Notes: a model not told the origin generated them from the sequence alone. A DNA stretch of 64,000 nucleotides from Nelumbo lutea (GCA_022828595.1 JAKGHH010000001.1:211867848-211931847), one strand, 5' to 3'; counted from the first letter of the stretch, positions 12,101-26,800 are shown. Numbers and translations are program-made.

Positions 12101-15100
12101 TATTTTAGAACTGTTAATAAACCCTAGCAGATTCTAGGTTGAAGTAGAGAAGAAGAAAGAAAAGAGAAAGAAGAAAAAGAAGAAGAAGAAGAAGAAGAAA
12201 GAAAGGTTTGGCCAGACTAGAAGAGCGTCAAAAAATCACTCTTCCCTAGCTGACCCACTTGTATTTATTCAAAAACATAGAGTTACAGGAAAGTCCATTT
12301 TGTCCTTCATAGAAGATGAGACACATAACTTAAACTCAGATACAATAGACCTTTCACTCTCAAGAAGATAATCCAGAATGACCAAAATACCCCTGACTCG
12401 AGCATTCTAACACTCCCCCTCAAGCTGGAGAGTATATATCATATAGTCCCAGCTTGTTACAAATGTAATCTATTCTTCCCCGAGACAATCCCTTTGTGAG
12501 AAGATCTGCCCACTGATTTCCTGAGCTCACATGAGATGTGGTTATCACCCCACTTATCACTTTATCTCTTACAAAGTGACAATCAACCTCAATATGCTTA
12601 ATTCTCTCATGAAAGACGGGATTGGAAGAAATGTGAACAGCAGCTTGGTTATCACAGTATAGTTTCATGGGTTTGTCAATTGAGAATCCCATCTCTTGAA
12701 GCAAGTTCTTCAGCCATACTAGCTCACATGTGGTATGGGCCATAGCCCTGTACTCTGCTTCTGCACTACTTCTTGCCAGCACTGTTTGTTTCTTGCTCTT
12801 CCAAGTTACAAGATTGCCACCGAGGAAGGTACAATACCCTGTAGTTGATCTCCTATCTGATATAGAACCAGCCCAATCAGTATCTGTGTACCCTACTATC
12901 TCAAGAGTTCCTCCACTTTGGTATAACAAACCACGACCTGGAGCACCTTTTAGGTACCTAACAATTCTCAGAACAGCTTCCCAGTGAGGAACCCGAGGAT
13001 GTTGCATAAACTGGCTCACCGCACTCACAGCAAATGATATATCTGGTCGGGTAATGGTCAGGTAGTTCAATTTGCCCACCAACCTTCTGTATCTTCCAGG
13101 ATCATCAAACTCTTCACCCGCATTAACACTCAGCTTGGCATTGAGTTCCATAGGAGTCTCTGCTGGTTTAGCACCTAACAACCCTGTTTCTTCAAGTAGA
13201 TCAAGAACATATTTTCTCTGACATAGGTTGATCCCATGTTTTGACCTCGCAACCTCTATTCCCAGGAAATATTTCAGCTTCCCCAGATCTTTCGTATTGA
13301 AGTGATCCTGTAAGAATTTCTTCAACCTGTTGATTCCATTGCTATCACTCCCAGTTATGACAATATCATCCACGTACACGACTAGCAAGATTTTCCCATC
13401 CTTTGAGTTATAGCTAAACACAGAATGATCAACCTGACATTGTTTCATCCCAAAGGTTTTCATCACTTCATTGAACCTGCCAAACCAAGCACGTGGAGAT
13501 TGTTTCAGTCCATAAATTGCCTTTTTGAGCCTACACACTTTGCTAGACTCCCCCTGAGCAACAAACCCTGGTGGTTGCTCCATATACACCTCCTCAACTA
13601 GATCACCATGCAGGAAGGCATTCTTGATGTCAAGTTGTACAAGAGGCCAATCATACATAGCAGCTAATGAAATCAACACCCGAACTGAACCAATCTTAGC
13701 CACAGGAGAAAATGTCTCCATATAGTCCACACCATACATCTGAGAATAACCCTTGGCCACCAACCTCACTTTCAATCGCTCCACACTGCCATCAGGAAGA
13801 AACTTCACTGTGTAGACCCATTTACACCCAACTGTGTGCTTACCGGAAGGAAGAGCGGTGAGTTCCCATGTGTGATTATGTTGTAGAGCAGAGAGTTCTT
13901 CTTCCATGGCTTGCCACCACCCTGGGGAGGCAAGAGCTTCCTGGACAGTCTTGGGAATGGGAACAGATGAGAGTAATGATATAAATTTGCAATGAGAAGC
14001 AGAAAGGTGAGCAGTAGAAACATAGTGTGAAATGGGGTGAGAAGTACAAGTACGTTTACCTTTTCGCAGAGCAATAGGAAGATCAGGATCTGAAGGAGAA
14101 GGAGCAGTAGCAGGATCTGTCGACAGGGGCTGAAGTGGAGGAGGGCCCGATGCACTTCTGCGGGTATACACTTGAGTGATTGGCGGCTTCTCAGTAGTAA
14201 CAGGCATAGGATGTGCATCTGCAGTAGAAACAGGAGCTACTAGAAGGATGTCCACAACAGGTACAGGAAGGGGAACCACAGAGGGAGAGGAAGAGACCCC
14301 AACATCTGAGAAGAACGGAACTGACTCAAAGAAGGTGACATCAGAGCACACAAATGATTTATAGGATTTTGGGTTATAACACTTATACCCTTTCTGAGTC
14401 CTTGAGTAGCCAAGAAAGATACACTTAGTAGCTCGAGCATCTAGCTTGTCTAACCCAGGCCCCAAGTGTTGAACAAAGCAAACACAACCAAAGATTCTTG
14501 GGGTAAGAGGAAATGGAGATAAAGTGGGAAACAACACGGAGAAAGGGGATTGACTTCTAAGGATTGACATGGGCATCCGATTGATCAGAAAACAGGAAGT
14601 GAGAACAGCATCACTCCAAAAATGTTTTGGGACATTCATATTAATCATCAAGGATCGAGCAGTTTCAAGAAGATGTCGATTTTTTCGTTCAGCTACACCG
14701 TTCTATTGTGGGGTGTAGGCACAAGAAATTTGATGAATGATCCCATGATGTTCTAGGTATTGCTGAAATGGTGAGGAGTTGTATTCTTTGGCATTATCGG
14801 AGCAAAGAATTTTAATATGAACACCAAATTGAGTGCGTATTTCAGCATAAAATTTTTTAAAAATAGGGAACAACTCACTACGATCTTTCATAAGATAAAT
14901 CCATGTCATCCTTGAAAAGTCATCAACAAATATTACAAAATACTTATACCCATTGTATGACACCACTTTAATTGGACCCCATACATCGGAATGAACTAAA
15001 GAGAAAGGACTTGAGACACGACTATCAACTCTTGGGCTAAATGAGACTCTATGATGTTTACCCAATTGACATGACTCACAATCTAATGATGAAAGATGAC

Positions 15101-18100
15101 TCAAGGAAGGAACCAGTAACTTCAAGGCCTTGAGAGAAGGATGACCAAGTCTGCAGTGCCATTGAAGAGGAGTAAGAGATGACTGAAAAGCTACTGGAGG
15201 ACCACCACCATCAAGGTAATATAATCCACCTGCTTCATGCCCTCCACCAATCTTCCTCCCCGTCTTGAGATCCTGAAACACACAAGAAGAAGGGTAGAAG
15301 GTTACAGAACAATTAAGAGACTTGGTTAATCTGCTGACAGACATAAGGTTAAAAGGAAACTTAGGAACATATAAAACAGATGATAAGGGCAAGGAGGAGA
15401 GATTAACATCACCAACACCACAGATAGGAGATGTAGAACCAATAGCAAGTGTAACTATTTGAGGTGTGGAGGAGTGGGAAAGGGAAGAAAATACAGCATG
15501 AGTCCCAGACATATGGTCCGAGGCCCCAGAGTCAATGATCCAGTGTGTCTTTGGAAGCTAAGCAAGCCATACCTGAATGGGCAAGTGTAGCGGTGTTCTG
15601 CTAAGATGTTTGAATGAACTGCTCATATACTTCACATGGTACACTCACCATTTCCTTCTCAGAAGCACAAGTAGATGTGGAGAGGATTGGGTCAGTTTGC
15701 TAACTTTCAGTAATTGTGTCACTACCCTTAGTCCTAGCATGGTTAGCCCAAGTGTTGGGTGCACCACGCAAATCATAGAAGAAATTAAGTGTGTGCCCCT
15801 CTAAACCACAATGTGTACACTTTCTCTAAGTATTACTCCTTCCTCTTCCCGGACCTCCCCCTGAGTCTCGGCCTCCAGTCCGGCCACTAGCCCTGCTAAA
15901 CATGTGACCACCACGATTGCTTGGGAGTCCACTCCTGACACCACCACTTCTATTTTCACGACCACCCCCTTTAGTCACTACCAAACCAGATCTGTCAGAG
16001 AGAGAAGAATGTTCTCCCGACTCAATAGATGTCCTCTTAAGACGAGCAAATACTTCTTCAAGTGAGGGAAGAGCAGATCCTCCCAATATTTGTGCTCTAA
16101 CAGGCTTATACTCAGCCTTCAACCCCACAAGAAACCTTGTCACATCAAGCTGCTCACGTTGTTGTTGTTGTTGGACCTGAACATCTGATGTTAAAGGATG
16201 ATACACATTAAACTCATTACGAATGTTCCTCAAACTTGCATAGTACTCTTCTAAGCTTTGACTCCCTTGCTTCAAATTGAAATACTCTTGGTACAACTGA
16301 TACACCCTAGTTGTATTGTCTTGTCCAGAGTATAACTTCTTAGCATGATCCCAGATTTCCTTAGCTGTATCTAGGAACATGAAGTTCACACTAATCTTTG
16401 GTTCCATGTTGTTCCAAAGCCATGTCATTATCTGTGCATCTACATGTTCCCAGTCACTGAACCCAGGGGAATCAGAGGGAGGTTTCTCCTCTCTTACATG
16501 TTTTACCTTCCTCTTGGCCTTCAAGAACACCTCCAAAGATTTTGCCCATGGTAAATAATTCTCACCATTCAACTTGATGGATGTCATTTGAACACTTAAA
16601 TAATCTGGAGAAAGCATGACACCTATTTTGTTATCATCCCCATTTTCAAATGAAGCCATCTTAATTATTTCACCTTCAAATATACAACACAACCTCACAC
16701 TCTTTCACAAGACTTATCTCACTTATAACACCACCAATTCCAGCTTCTTTAAATACACATTACACACCACACACTAAGGCTGAAATCACTCAGTCTTCAC
16801 ATCAAACACCTGGGCTGCACATTGCAGAACCATTCACCATCAACACACTAAGACTGAAATCACTCAATCCTCACATCAAACACTTGGGCTGCACACTGCA
16901 GAACTAATTACACACAAGGTATAGGAGATCACTTTTAAATATTTTGAAACATAGATACACCAATCACCACGACACAACCACCACCAATCTACTGTTGTTG
17001 TGAACTTCAACAGTCGACAACTCTTCTTTCAACATACATACAAAGAGAAATGCAGAGGAACACGACTGAGATGCATATCAGTCACACTAAGCACCACCAC
17101 AACCAATTTTTGAAACAAAAGGAAACATTGGCAGTTCCTTACTTGGACAAACAACAGTAGTGTTCATACCTGTCCACATTCAGCCCTCTTCGATACTGAA
17201 TAGAGGGTTTAGTATACCACTCCAACAACCACCACAGCAACGATCGGAGGCATCCTCACCTCCAGGCCCACAAAACGACAGCTCCTTTTCAGCCCCTTAT
17301 CGAATCTCCACTTAGGCCAGTCGAAAAGGAAGAAGATGACTGTGAAAGTTGGCGGCGAACCCAGAAAGAGAACAGCAGCAAGAAAGAAATGAGGATACGA
17401 CCTTACGGCTCTGATACCATGTTAGTAAACCCTAGCAGATTCTAGGTTGAAGTAGAGAAGAAGAAAGAAAAGAGAAAGAAGAAGAAGAAGAAGAAGAAGA
17501 AGAAGAAGAAGAAAGAAAGGCTCGGCCAGACTAGAAGAGAGTCAAAAAATCACTCTTCCCTAGCTGACCCACTTGTATTTATTCAAAAACATAGAGTTAC
17601 AGGAAAGACCGTTTTGTCCCTCATAGAAGATGGAACACATAACTTAAACTCAGATACAATAGACCTTTCACTCTCAAGAAGATAATCCAGAATGGCCAAA
17701 ATACCCCTGACTCGAGCATTCTAACAAGAACCATTGCCCACTTTATATCTAATAAAAGGAAAGAAAGTAGTGTGTGTGGAAGCTATATCTTTCCAGGGAT
17801 TAGTTGGCTTTATCCTGTTCAAATGGAGGTTGTTGTCCCACCTGTTTGTATTTGATCCATACTTGCTTGAAATGACAAACTCTCCAAAGAGCATTAGGTT
17901 CTTTAGGGAATATCCAAAGCCATTTACCCAAGAGAGAGGTATTTTTCTCTTTCAAATGCCCAATTCCCAACCCTCATTTAGGCTTGCAAACTTGTTCCCA
18001 ACTTACTAAATGGCTTCTTTTCTCCCCATCTCCTTCTGAAAGAAAGTTCCTTTGAAGTTTCTCAATCTGATTTCTGACTTTGATCGGAATCTGGAAGACT

Positions 18101-20762
18101 GAAAGGAAATAGACCAGAAGATTTGCTAAGGAGGCCTTTAAGAGAGTAACCTTACCCCCTTTTGATAGGTAGCACTTCTTCCAAGATGCTAACTTCTTCT
18201 TGCATTTCTCCACCTGTTAGACAGTTTTGTATGCCCTTAGCTTCAATCAAAATTGATGTACTTTATGAGTTTATTGTAAATGAATAAAAGTGCATATTTG
18301 ATTCATGTTCCCTTGGTATGTTTCTGTGTAATACCCTTAAACTGGACATTTATTGAGACTCGTGTTAGTTTAGAAAGTTCACAGCCAATGGGTCAGTCTG
18401 GGGAGACCTATCCTGACAAGGCTGACACTGTGGTGCCATCAAGTCGGTTGAGGTGGCTTGTCTCAGCTACCAGGGTGAGACCCCAAGCACATACAGTGTG
18501 GGATTAATTGAATCTTTGAACTGGACCAGATTTCCAGTATTGCCGTGGACCTTGGAGATTGATGGGCAAAACTGGAAAGTTACACCCGACCCCTAGACTC
18601 GATTATGATACTGCACTAGGTGTCGGATCGGTCTGTCTTTGATGTACCAATCAGTGAGATCCTTAGCGGGGGTCAAAACCTGGGTATGTTGGGACAATCC
18701 GAGAATTCATCTGAGTGGGTGATCATAGTGACAGGATCAGCCCCTTTGTCGGACAAAGGTAATGATCGGGGATGCACTCTCACTGTTGGAAACCAAGACT
18801 GCCGACAGCCGATTTCAACCGTTGAGATTTGTTTTGCAAAGTATATTTTATATGAGACATAAAAGTATATATATTATGGTTTCTAAAATGTTTGCAAAAG
18901 GTTTTAATTCCCGGGATCCATATAAGTGGAGAGTGCAACACTGTTCCTTGCAGCTGAGGGAGAGGTCCTCTCTTGTCGGGCAGTGTATGATCATTAAGGG
19001 CTGAGAGGTTAAGTGTAAGACCATTGAGGATAATCCCTGATGGGCTAATCTTGCATCTGCCCACAGTCCCTGGGTGTTACAAGGTGGCTTGGCCCAGGGA
19101 CCACTTAGGGTAAGTGTTGGGCCCATAGAGCCCATTTGATGGGTTTCAGGGGGTGCACTGTCTTTAACAGTGTATTCGACCAGGCCTTATAACAAAGGCT
19201 GGGCCGAACCCATGTGGCTGATGTGTAGATCTGAATGTGATTCAGATCTAGAAACCTCCTAATGGGATTAGGATAAAGCTAATCTAATCTGCAGATAAGA
19301 TAAGGGTTTATCCTTATCACTAGAAGAGAAGGCTGATCCAAATATGATTTGGATAAGCACCTCCTAATGGGATTAGGAGCTGATCTTTTAAGTTAACAAA
19401 AAGAAGGAGGGGGCGGCAGCCTTGAGAGAGACCAACAAGAAACACATCAGATCCTCTTTAGTGCTGAAATCAAGAAGAGAGAATTCTGCAGCCTGTGAAT
19501 ACTCTCTTGCCGCCTCCCTGCTCTTGTCGCCCTGTTTGCCAGTTCGATCTCCAGCTGTGGGAGAAGTCAAGATTGGATCTTGACATCAGTTCTTTGAGAA
19601 AGGATTGAAAAGGAAGTTGTGCTCACGTTCCATTCTACTGTTTCTTGCGAAGGACAGAGTTCTTGGGGAAGAACACTGCTGATTCTGCTCCATCCTGCAC
19701 TGCGCCATCTTCAATGGGAGCAGTCTTTGGATCCTTCCTTGGGCGTGAACACCTTCGTTGGGAGATATTACTTCTCCGTATCAGGTATTATTCTCTCCCA
19801 TTCCTTTTGATTCAGATCTGGTTCAGTTTAAGGTTCAAGATTTATCCTTGAAAATATGATTTTTTAAATAGGGAATGTGATTCCCAGTTGAAGGGAGAGA
19901 AAAATTTTTGAAATTCGCCCCTTATTCCGCAATCTTTGGGCGTCCATGTGATGGATCTCTCATCTCTTTCACCACCACCAGCCCCTAGAAGTTTAAGCTT
20001 TTTGGATTCCTTCCAAGAGGCATTCCTAGATAAGAAAAATGAAGGTTCTCCTCTTTGCAACCCAACAAAGCTTTAAAGTTTTCTAGAAGATCCTCTTCTA
20101 TTGAATTTAGGGCTACTATACCACTTTTGCAGAAGTTAACCCTCAAGCCAGTAATTAGCTCAAAGCACTCAATTACCCCTTTTGTGTTTGAGATGTTAAC
20201 TAGAGTGGCATCCAAGAACAAGATGATGTCATCAGCAAATTGTAAGTGGGAGATGTGGATCTTGTCTCTCCCCACTTCAAAGCCTTTCACCAATAGAAGA
20301 TAGGCTTTTTCAAAAGGAAATAAAAGTCCATACTTGTAATTAACACTTTAGTTACTTCATTGGAAAATGTTCCCACCCTACATGGAGTTTCACAAAGTCT
20401 TGACCTTTTACTAAGAACTGCTAGCTAGTATATTCAAAATTAAGATAATACACAGTTATCCCCAAACAGTAGATTTTCTTACGCATCATTATTCTTTGAA
20501 GGTAAAATATAACCAGAGTGCTGAAAATTTCGACACTAACAAAAACCAAGATTTTAGGTAACTAATAAAGCATATAAGAAAACATAAAACAAACAAGATA
20601 AACTGAAAATAGCTCAAGAAAGCGAAAATAATAATAAATAATATAATAATAATAATAATAATTGAAACCAATAAAACATTGGAAAGTTTAATTCGTATTA
20701 CATAGTGATCAAAAGTTCTTATTACAGCAATACAATTGTTCATATGATGAAGGGGGCACATC

Positions 20763-20801
<39 letters not shown>

Positions 20802-23800
20802 GTTTTGGTCAGCAATAAAGCATTTTCATTTGAAAGTTCAGTAGATAAAAGTACAACAGAATGAACACTCAGTGGAAAGTGAGGGGATTTCTACCTCCTA
20901 GCCATTCTTAGTCGTCTTCTGTAATCTGCAGTGCTGCCAAGTGAATAACAACCGAGAAGAAATTCCCAAACTTCTGCCCTAATAGATGGATCCACACCCT
21001 GACCATGTTGAATGTAAATTGCCAATTAAACCAATGAATAATCTTCTCTACCACTCCTAAAATAAGAACAGCCATCCATAATATTTAATGCCACATAAAT
21101 TTCATCCTGGACAAAGAAATATGTTTATAGATTTACATAAGAAAATTAAATATGTAAAGTAAGAACAAGTTGTTAAACAATATCATTCTGAAATGCGTGT
21201 GAGGCTGGAGCCTTGAGGCAAGGCTCAAAGAATGTCCTAATCATCATGGCTCAATATGCAAGGCATTATACCTAACACCCTAATTGAAATAGGGTGTGAG
21301 GCTGCAGTTCAGCCCAAGGACTTTAGACTGATCAGTCTGATTGAGAGTCTGTATAAGATCATTTCTAAAGTTCTTGCACTAAGACTCAAGAAAGTCCTTC
21401 CTTAATCTCACCGAATCAAGGGGCCTTTGTGAAAGGGAGACAGATTATCGATCAGATTTGAATAGCCAATGAATGTATGGATTGCAAAAATAGAAAAGGA
21501 GAAAAGGGTCCAATCTGTAAACTTGAGTTAGAAAAGGCTTATGATTTGGTGGATTGGGATTTCTTGTTAGAAGTGTTGAAGAATAGAGACTTTGGGGAGA
21601 GATGTTGTAAGTGGACGAAGGGTTGTATTACCTCTTGTCACTTCTCAATCTTAGTGAATGGAGTAGCTAAGGACTTCTTTCCTGCAAAGAGGGGCCTTAG
21701 ACAAGGAGACCCTTTGTCACATTTCCTCTTCACCTTAGTAGTGGATGTCCTAAGTGTCTTGATTTCTAGGGCTGACTCAAGAAATCCACTAAAAGGTTGG
21801 AGAGTTGGGAGGCAACAAGTTATTGTCACTCACCTACAGTTTGCGGATGATATCATTCTCTTTTGTGAAGGGGAAATTGAGGGGATGGATAACTTGAGAT
21901 TGGTGGTGATGCATTTTGAGAGAGTCTCCAATCTGAAAATCAATTGGAACAAGAGTTGTGTAGCGGGGGTGAATTTATGGGATGATGAAGTGTAGTTGGT
22001 GGCTTGGGCTTTAGGTTGCGAGGTAAGTGGTTGGCCTCTGGTATATTTAGGTCTGCCCCTGGGGGGAAATCCTAGAACAGAAAACTTTTGGTACCCTGTT
22101 TTAGAAAGATTCACTAAGAAGCTAGCAGGGTGGAAGAGAAATTATGGGCCCATTTGGCGCATCTTTTGGGAAGATCTTCTAGCAGCTCTGGCAGTCAAAA
22201 GACGCATTGAGCTTTTGCATGAAGGTCTGAGCAGCCTGAAGCACGTTTGGTAGGCGCACGTCTTTCCGTGTCTTTCCGCGTGAGAAAAAAAGTGGAAGAC
22301 GCGAAAAGCTTCATTTGGAGCTTCCCAAAATCAGCCCAAAATGGGCTTTTCACGTCTTTTCAGCGCTCCGGCTTTTGGTGGCTAGATCTTCCGTGAGCCA
22401 AACGGAAATAGACCGAAAATCGACCTGCCCGGCTTGTAAACAGCCGAAAGACCGCACGGAAAGACACGCCAAATGGGCCCTATATCTCACTAGGGGGTAG
22501 AATCACTTTAATCAAGTCCATTCTGGCCAACCTTCCAATGTATTTTCTGTCTACCTTTAAGCTTCCTACCAAGGTTGCCAAGAAGTTAGAAAAGCTCATG
22601 AGAGATTTTCTGTGGGAACCAGGTGACTCAAAAAATGACCATTTAGTGAAGTGGGAAGTAGTTTCTAGGAAAAAGGAAGCAAGGGGTCTTGGCATTGGCA
22701 ATATCAAATTAAGAAACGTAGATTTGTTAGGAAAGTGGTTGTGGAGATTTCCTTTGGAGTAGGACAATTTGTGGCACTCGGTGGTGGAAAGTATTCACGG
22801 GATGGCAGCTAATGGATGGGATGCTGGCGTCAACCCTAGGGCTTCTCATTTCTCCCCTTGGAAAGCAATTGCTAGAGTCTTGCCTTCCTTTCAGCCTTTC
22901 ATCAGATTTGATGTGTGCTCCGGTAATAAAATTCTGCTTTGGGAAGACCTTTGACTTGGGAACACCCCCCCTTAAGGATAGATTCCCGACAATGTATTCT
23001 CTTTCCCTAAATAAATTCAAAACCATCTCCTCACTTCATGTGTCTGAGGGGACTTGGGATTTGGGTTTGAGAAGAGGGTTGAGGGATTCAAAATTGGCTT
23101 CTGCAGATGAGTTATTCACTGTGTTGAATTCAGTTTTCGTAGATCTTTCCTGCCCAGATAGTAGAATTTGGAAAGAGTCCTCTTCAGGGACTTTCTCTTG
23201 TTCATCTTTTTTCAATGCCTTAGTTCAGTCTTCTTTTGTGTATGTCTCTTTTCCTGCTAAAGAAATCTAGTATTCTCTTGTGCCGCCAAAGGTTAGGGAT
23301 TTTTGCTGGGAAGTGGCTCTTCAAAAGATCAATACTATGGATGTACTTCAAAGAAAAAGGCCAGACTAGAGCCTTTCTCCACATGCCTGTTACCTTTGCT
23401 TAAGAAATGGTGAGACAGCGACTCATCTTTTTATTTCTTCTCCTTCTGCTTATTATTTGTGGGAGTAGTTCTCTTCTTTGTTTGGTTACAGATGGAACAC
23501 CCCCCCCCCCCGGGTGTGCTGAACCTTTTTTAACTCTAGCTTCTTCCGACGACAAAGAAAAAGGGGCAGGGTAATGTGGAGAATAACAAGAGCAGCCATC
23601 CTATGGTCAATTTGGAAAGAGAGAAACAATAGGATCTTCCTAGGGCAAGAAAAATCCAAGGAAGCACTTGTGGAGGTTGTCACCATCAAGGTTATGCACT
23701 ATCTGAAAGTACATAATCTCTTCAAGGACTTCTCCTCAGTTGACTTAATTAGAAATTGGAGTACTATAGTTGTATCCTCGCCTACCTCCCCTGTGGTACA

Positions 23801-26800
23801 AGAATGTTGGGTACCACCGCCTCAGTTCAGGGTGAAGCTAAACTTTGATGGAAGCTCCTTGGAAAATCTAGGTCAGTCGGGAGTTGGGGGTGTGTACAGA
23901 AATGAGGAAGGAAAAGTCTTGGCCCTTTACTCAGGCCCAATTGGCGTGGGAGATTCATTAAGGGCAGAAGTAATGGCCTTACTTCAAGGTTTGAAACTGG
24001 CGAAACAATGGGGAATGCAGCAATTAGAAGTGGAAGGAGACTCCAAGCTGGTAATAGGGTAGATGCAAGCTGGAAACTTGGGAGTGTGGTCTCTTAGACA
24101 GCCTCTAAGAGAGATTGGGGTGCATTTTAAATGGGTAAGAAGGTTAGCAAATGGAATGGCTGACACTTTAGCTGAGCAAGGAGTTACTAGGGAGGCTTTG
24201 TTTTGGGCCTGTTTGTAAGTTTTTGATTTTCTTTTTCCATCCATTTTGTGGGTGGTTAGCCTGTAATCTTTTCAATTCTCTAATGAAAGCTACCGTTTCC
24301 TATCAAAAAAAAAAAAAACACCCTAATTGAAATAAAGTTTTCATGACAAGATCAAGTTAACTAACAAACAAAAAATTTCAGATTTTCAATGTATATATCT
24401 ACTAATTTGTCAGAGTGACAACTTGTTCTTCCTATTATGCTAAACATATCAAGGGATTTAAAGACCCATCTGAAGATTTATTTTTTGATGTAGAATGTGT
24501 TTTTTTAGTAACTCCTTACCAACAATTTTTGGGACTGAAATCTAAAACTTCTATTGACTAAGCATCGTTGTTTTTTGGAATGTCTAAATGAACAGAAAGG
24601 TCTTAACCAAAATACATTCTACATTAAGACTTTTTTTCTGCATTCCTACATAAAGGAAATATTTACTTTTTATTCAGTTCTTCTAAAGAACAGGTCTTAT
24701 TAAGCTAAACCTTACATGTCTAGTGATCACAGCACTTTGCCTTCAATAATTTTGTTTTAGAATACAGATCATTCAAGATTCTACACATTGAGGGCAACCT
24801 AATAGGTAGTTCACATGAGGATGAATTCTAAGGAGCCCAAACTTTTTATTTGATTTTCATTTGAAGTTGCAATATTTTGTATGTGTGATCCACCTTGAGT
24901 CAAGAGAAAAAGCAAGAAAAAAAGAGGAAGTAGTGTAGAAAGAGTCTGAACTGAGAGGAAAATAGAGGAGAAAAGAAAAGAAAATAAGGCTGCGATAGTG
25001 AGAGAGAGATTTATACCCCTTCTTTAAGTAACTAGACAAATAAAAAATAAAAGAATAAGCAAAAGACATTTATACCCTTCTGCCTATACATATTTGTAAC
25101 TAATGCCTCTAACAGCTTCTAACACCCCCTAGCTTGAACATAGATATCAAAGAGCTCCATCATTCCATGTCATGGACCTATACACTTCCAACATTGTGTG
25201 CGGCACTTATGGTAGCAGTAGCACTTCTCCACTCCATAGGTCAGCCTTCCTGCTTGAGCGCCCTCCGGCACTAAGGAGCAAGTCGACACCAACTCAACCT
25301 ACACACACTAGACACACTCCTTAGGCAAAAATAAAAAAAAAAAATCTTTTGCTGATCAGAAAAAAAAAGAAAAAAAAAACTGCCTAGAGAACCTTTTAGA
25401 TAACATAGACCTCTGACAATACCTTCCCAGTGACTGGTTCTTGGGTTCTACATAAACTAACTGACCACTCCCACACTACCCACACTAAATGAGATGTATT
25501 ATGTGTGATCTGGTAATAATAAGATAGATAAGTTTCCCCACCAGCCTCCTATATCTTCTTTGATCATCTAATAACTACCCCTCACTATCAGTTACCTCAA
25601 TGTTTGGGTCAATAAGAGTTTCAACTATCTTAGCACCTAGTAACCCTTTTTACTCCAACAAATCAGGTAAATACTTCCGCTATGAGAGAGAGATTCATAC
25701 TTAGATCTTACCACCTCAATCCCCAAGAAGTACTTTAACTGTCCCAAGTCCTCGGCTTGGAATTTGTGCTACAGGAACTATTTCAATTCATCAATTCCTC
25801 AAGGATCACCTCATGTAATAATGATATTGTCAACATAAACTGCAAGAACGATCTTTGCGGTTGAAGTATATGTATTAAAGACTAAATGGTCAATGCCACA
25901 CTAATGTAATCCAAACTCCTATACCTCACAACTAAAACTACCAACCAAGTATCTGGTGACTGTCTCAGACCACAAATTGCCTTTCTCAACCTTCACATCT
26001 TCCTAACTCCCCCTAAGTAACATAACCAGGAGATTGCTCCATATAAACCTCTTCTTGAAGCTTACCATGAAGAAAAGCATTCTTGATGTCAAGCTGAAAT
26101 AGAGACCAACCAAAGTGGGCAACTAAGGAAATAATTACCAGTAGAGAACCTATTTTGGCAACCGGAGAGAAAAGCATGAAATTCTTCATGCATCACATTC
26201 TTCCAATTAGGTGAGGCAAGGGCTTCCAAGACAAAACGAGGAACAAACACAGAAGAAAGAAGAAATACAAATCACTAGTAGGAAAGAGACAATCAATAAA
26301 AGCATAAAACGGGAAATAGGATGATTGGTACAAGTACGCTGACCTTTCTGAAGAACAATAGTCAAATCTATATCAAGTGGATCTATCAATGGTGAAACTG
26401 ATGATGGCTCAATAGAATATGGAGTTGGAGAAAAGATTCCCCACAGTCCTTTAGTATACACTCTATGAATGGGTGCTCACATGGTAACCTCAACAGTGGG
26501 AACCAATATGTCTGCCAACATCAGGGAAACTCTACAGAAGGGCGAGGCAAAGGAAGGAGAGAAAATGAGAGAGACTCCACTACAGAGAAAAGTGATACGT
26601 TCTCAAGAAGTGAAACATTAGGAAAGAACAAAAGAGCAATGAAGGGTAGGACTATAGCATTTATAACCTTTCTGGGTCCAAGAATATCCTAGAAACACAC
26701 ATTTAAGAACATGACGATCAAGTATATCCAACCATAACCAAGTTTATAAACAAAACGAACACAACCAAAAATGAGGATGAAGAGGAAACGGAGGTATAGA

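Larger units (their letters stand above)
12107..17731 (-). mobile_element. Complete Ty1/Copia retrotransposon, 12,112-17,726, TSD AGAAC
   Basis: The 5,615-bp element has LTRs at 12,112-12,412 (3') and 17,420-17,726 (5'), both with TGTTA...CTAACA ends, and a perfect 5-bp target duplication AGAAC at 12,107-12,111 and 17,727-17,731. The primer-binding site TGGTATCAGAGCC (minus strand, 17,407-17,419) fits initiator tRNA-Met. The polypurine tract is GAGGGGGAG near 12,413-12,421. Order on the minus strand is gag, protease, integrase, RT, RNase H, the Copia order. Four TAG stops and one frameshift lie before RT, so it is not autonomous now. The LTRs differ at about ten sites plus an AAG microsatellite, which suggests a fairly young insertion. 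It was inserted into LINE #3. Confidence 0.95.

Noticed and set aside
13805..14440. Alternative frames within the Copia pol region
   Set aside because: Shadows of the pol frame at 12,420-14,651.
18620..19570. Short frames within the solo LTR that could be a captured gene
   Set aside because: None is conserved between the two LTR copies, so they are chance frames.
20489..20815. Hydrophobic minus-strand frame of 108 codons
   Set aside because: It begins in the CT/AG microsatellite and runs through AAT repeats in RabGAP intron 4.
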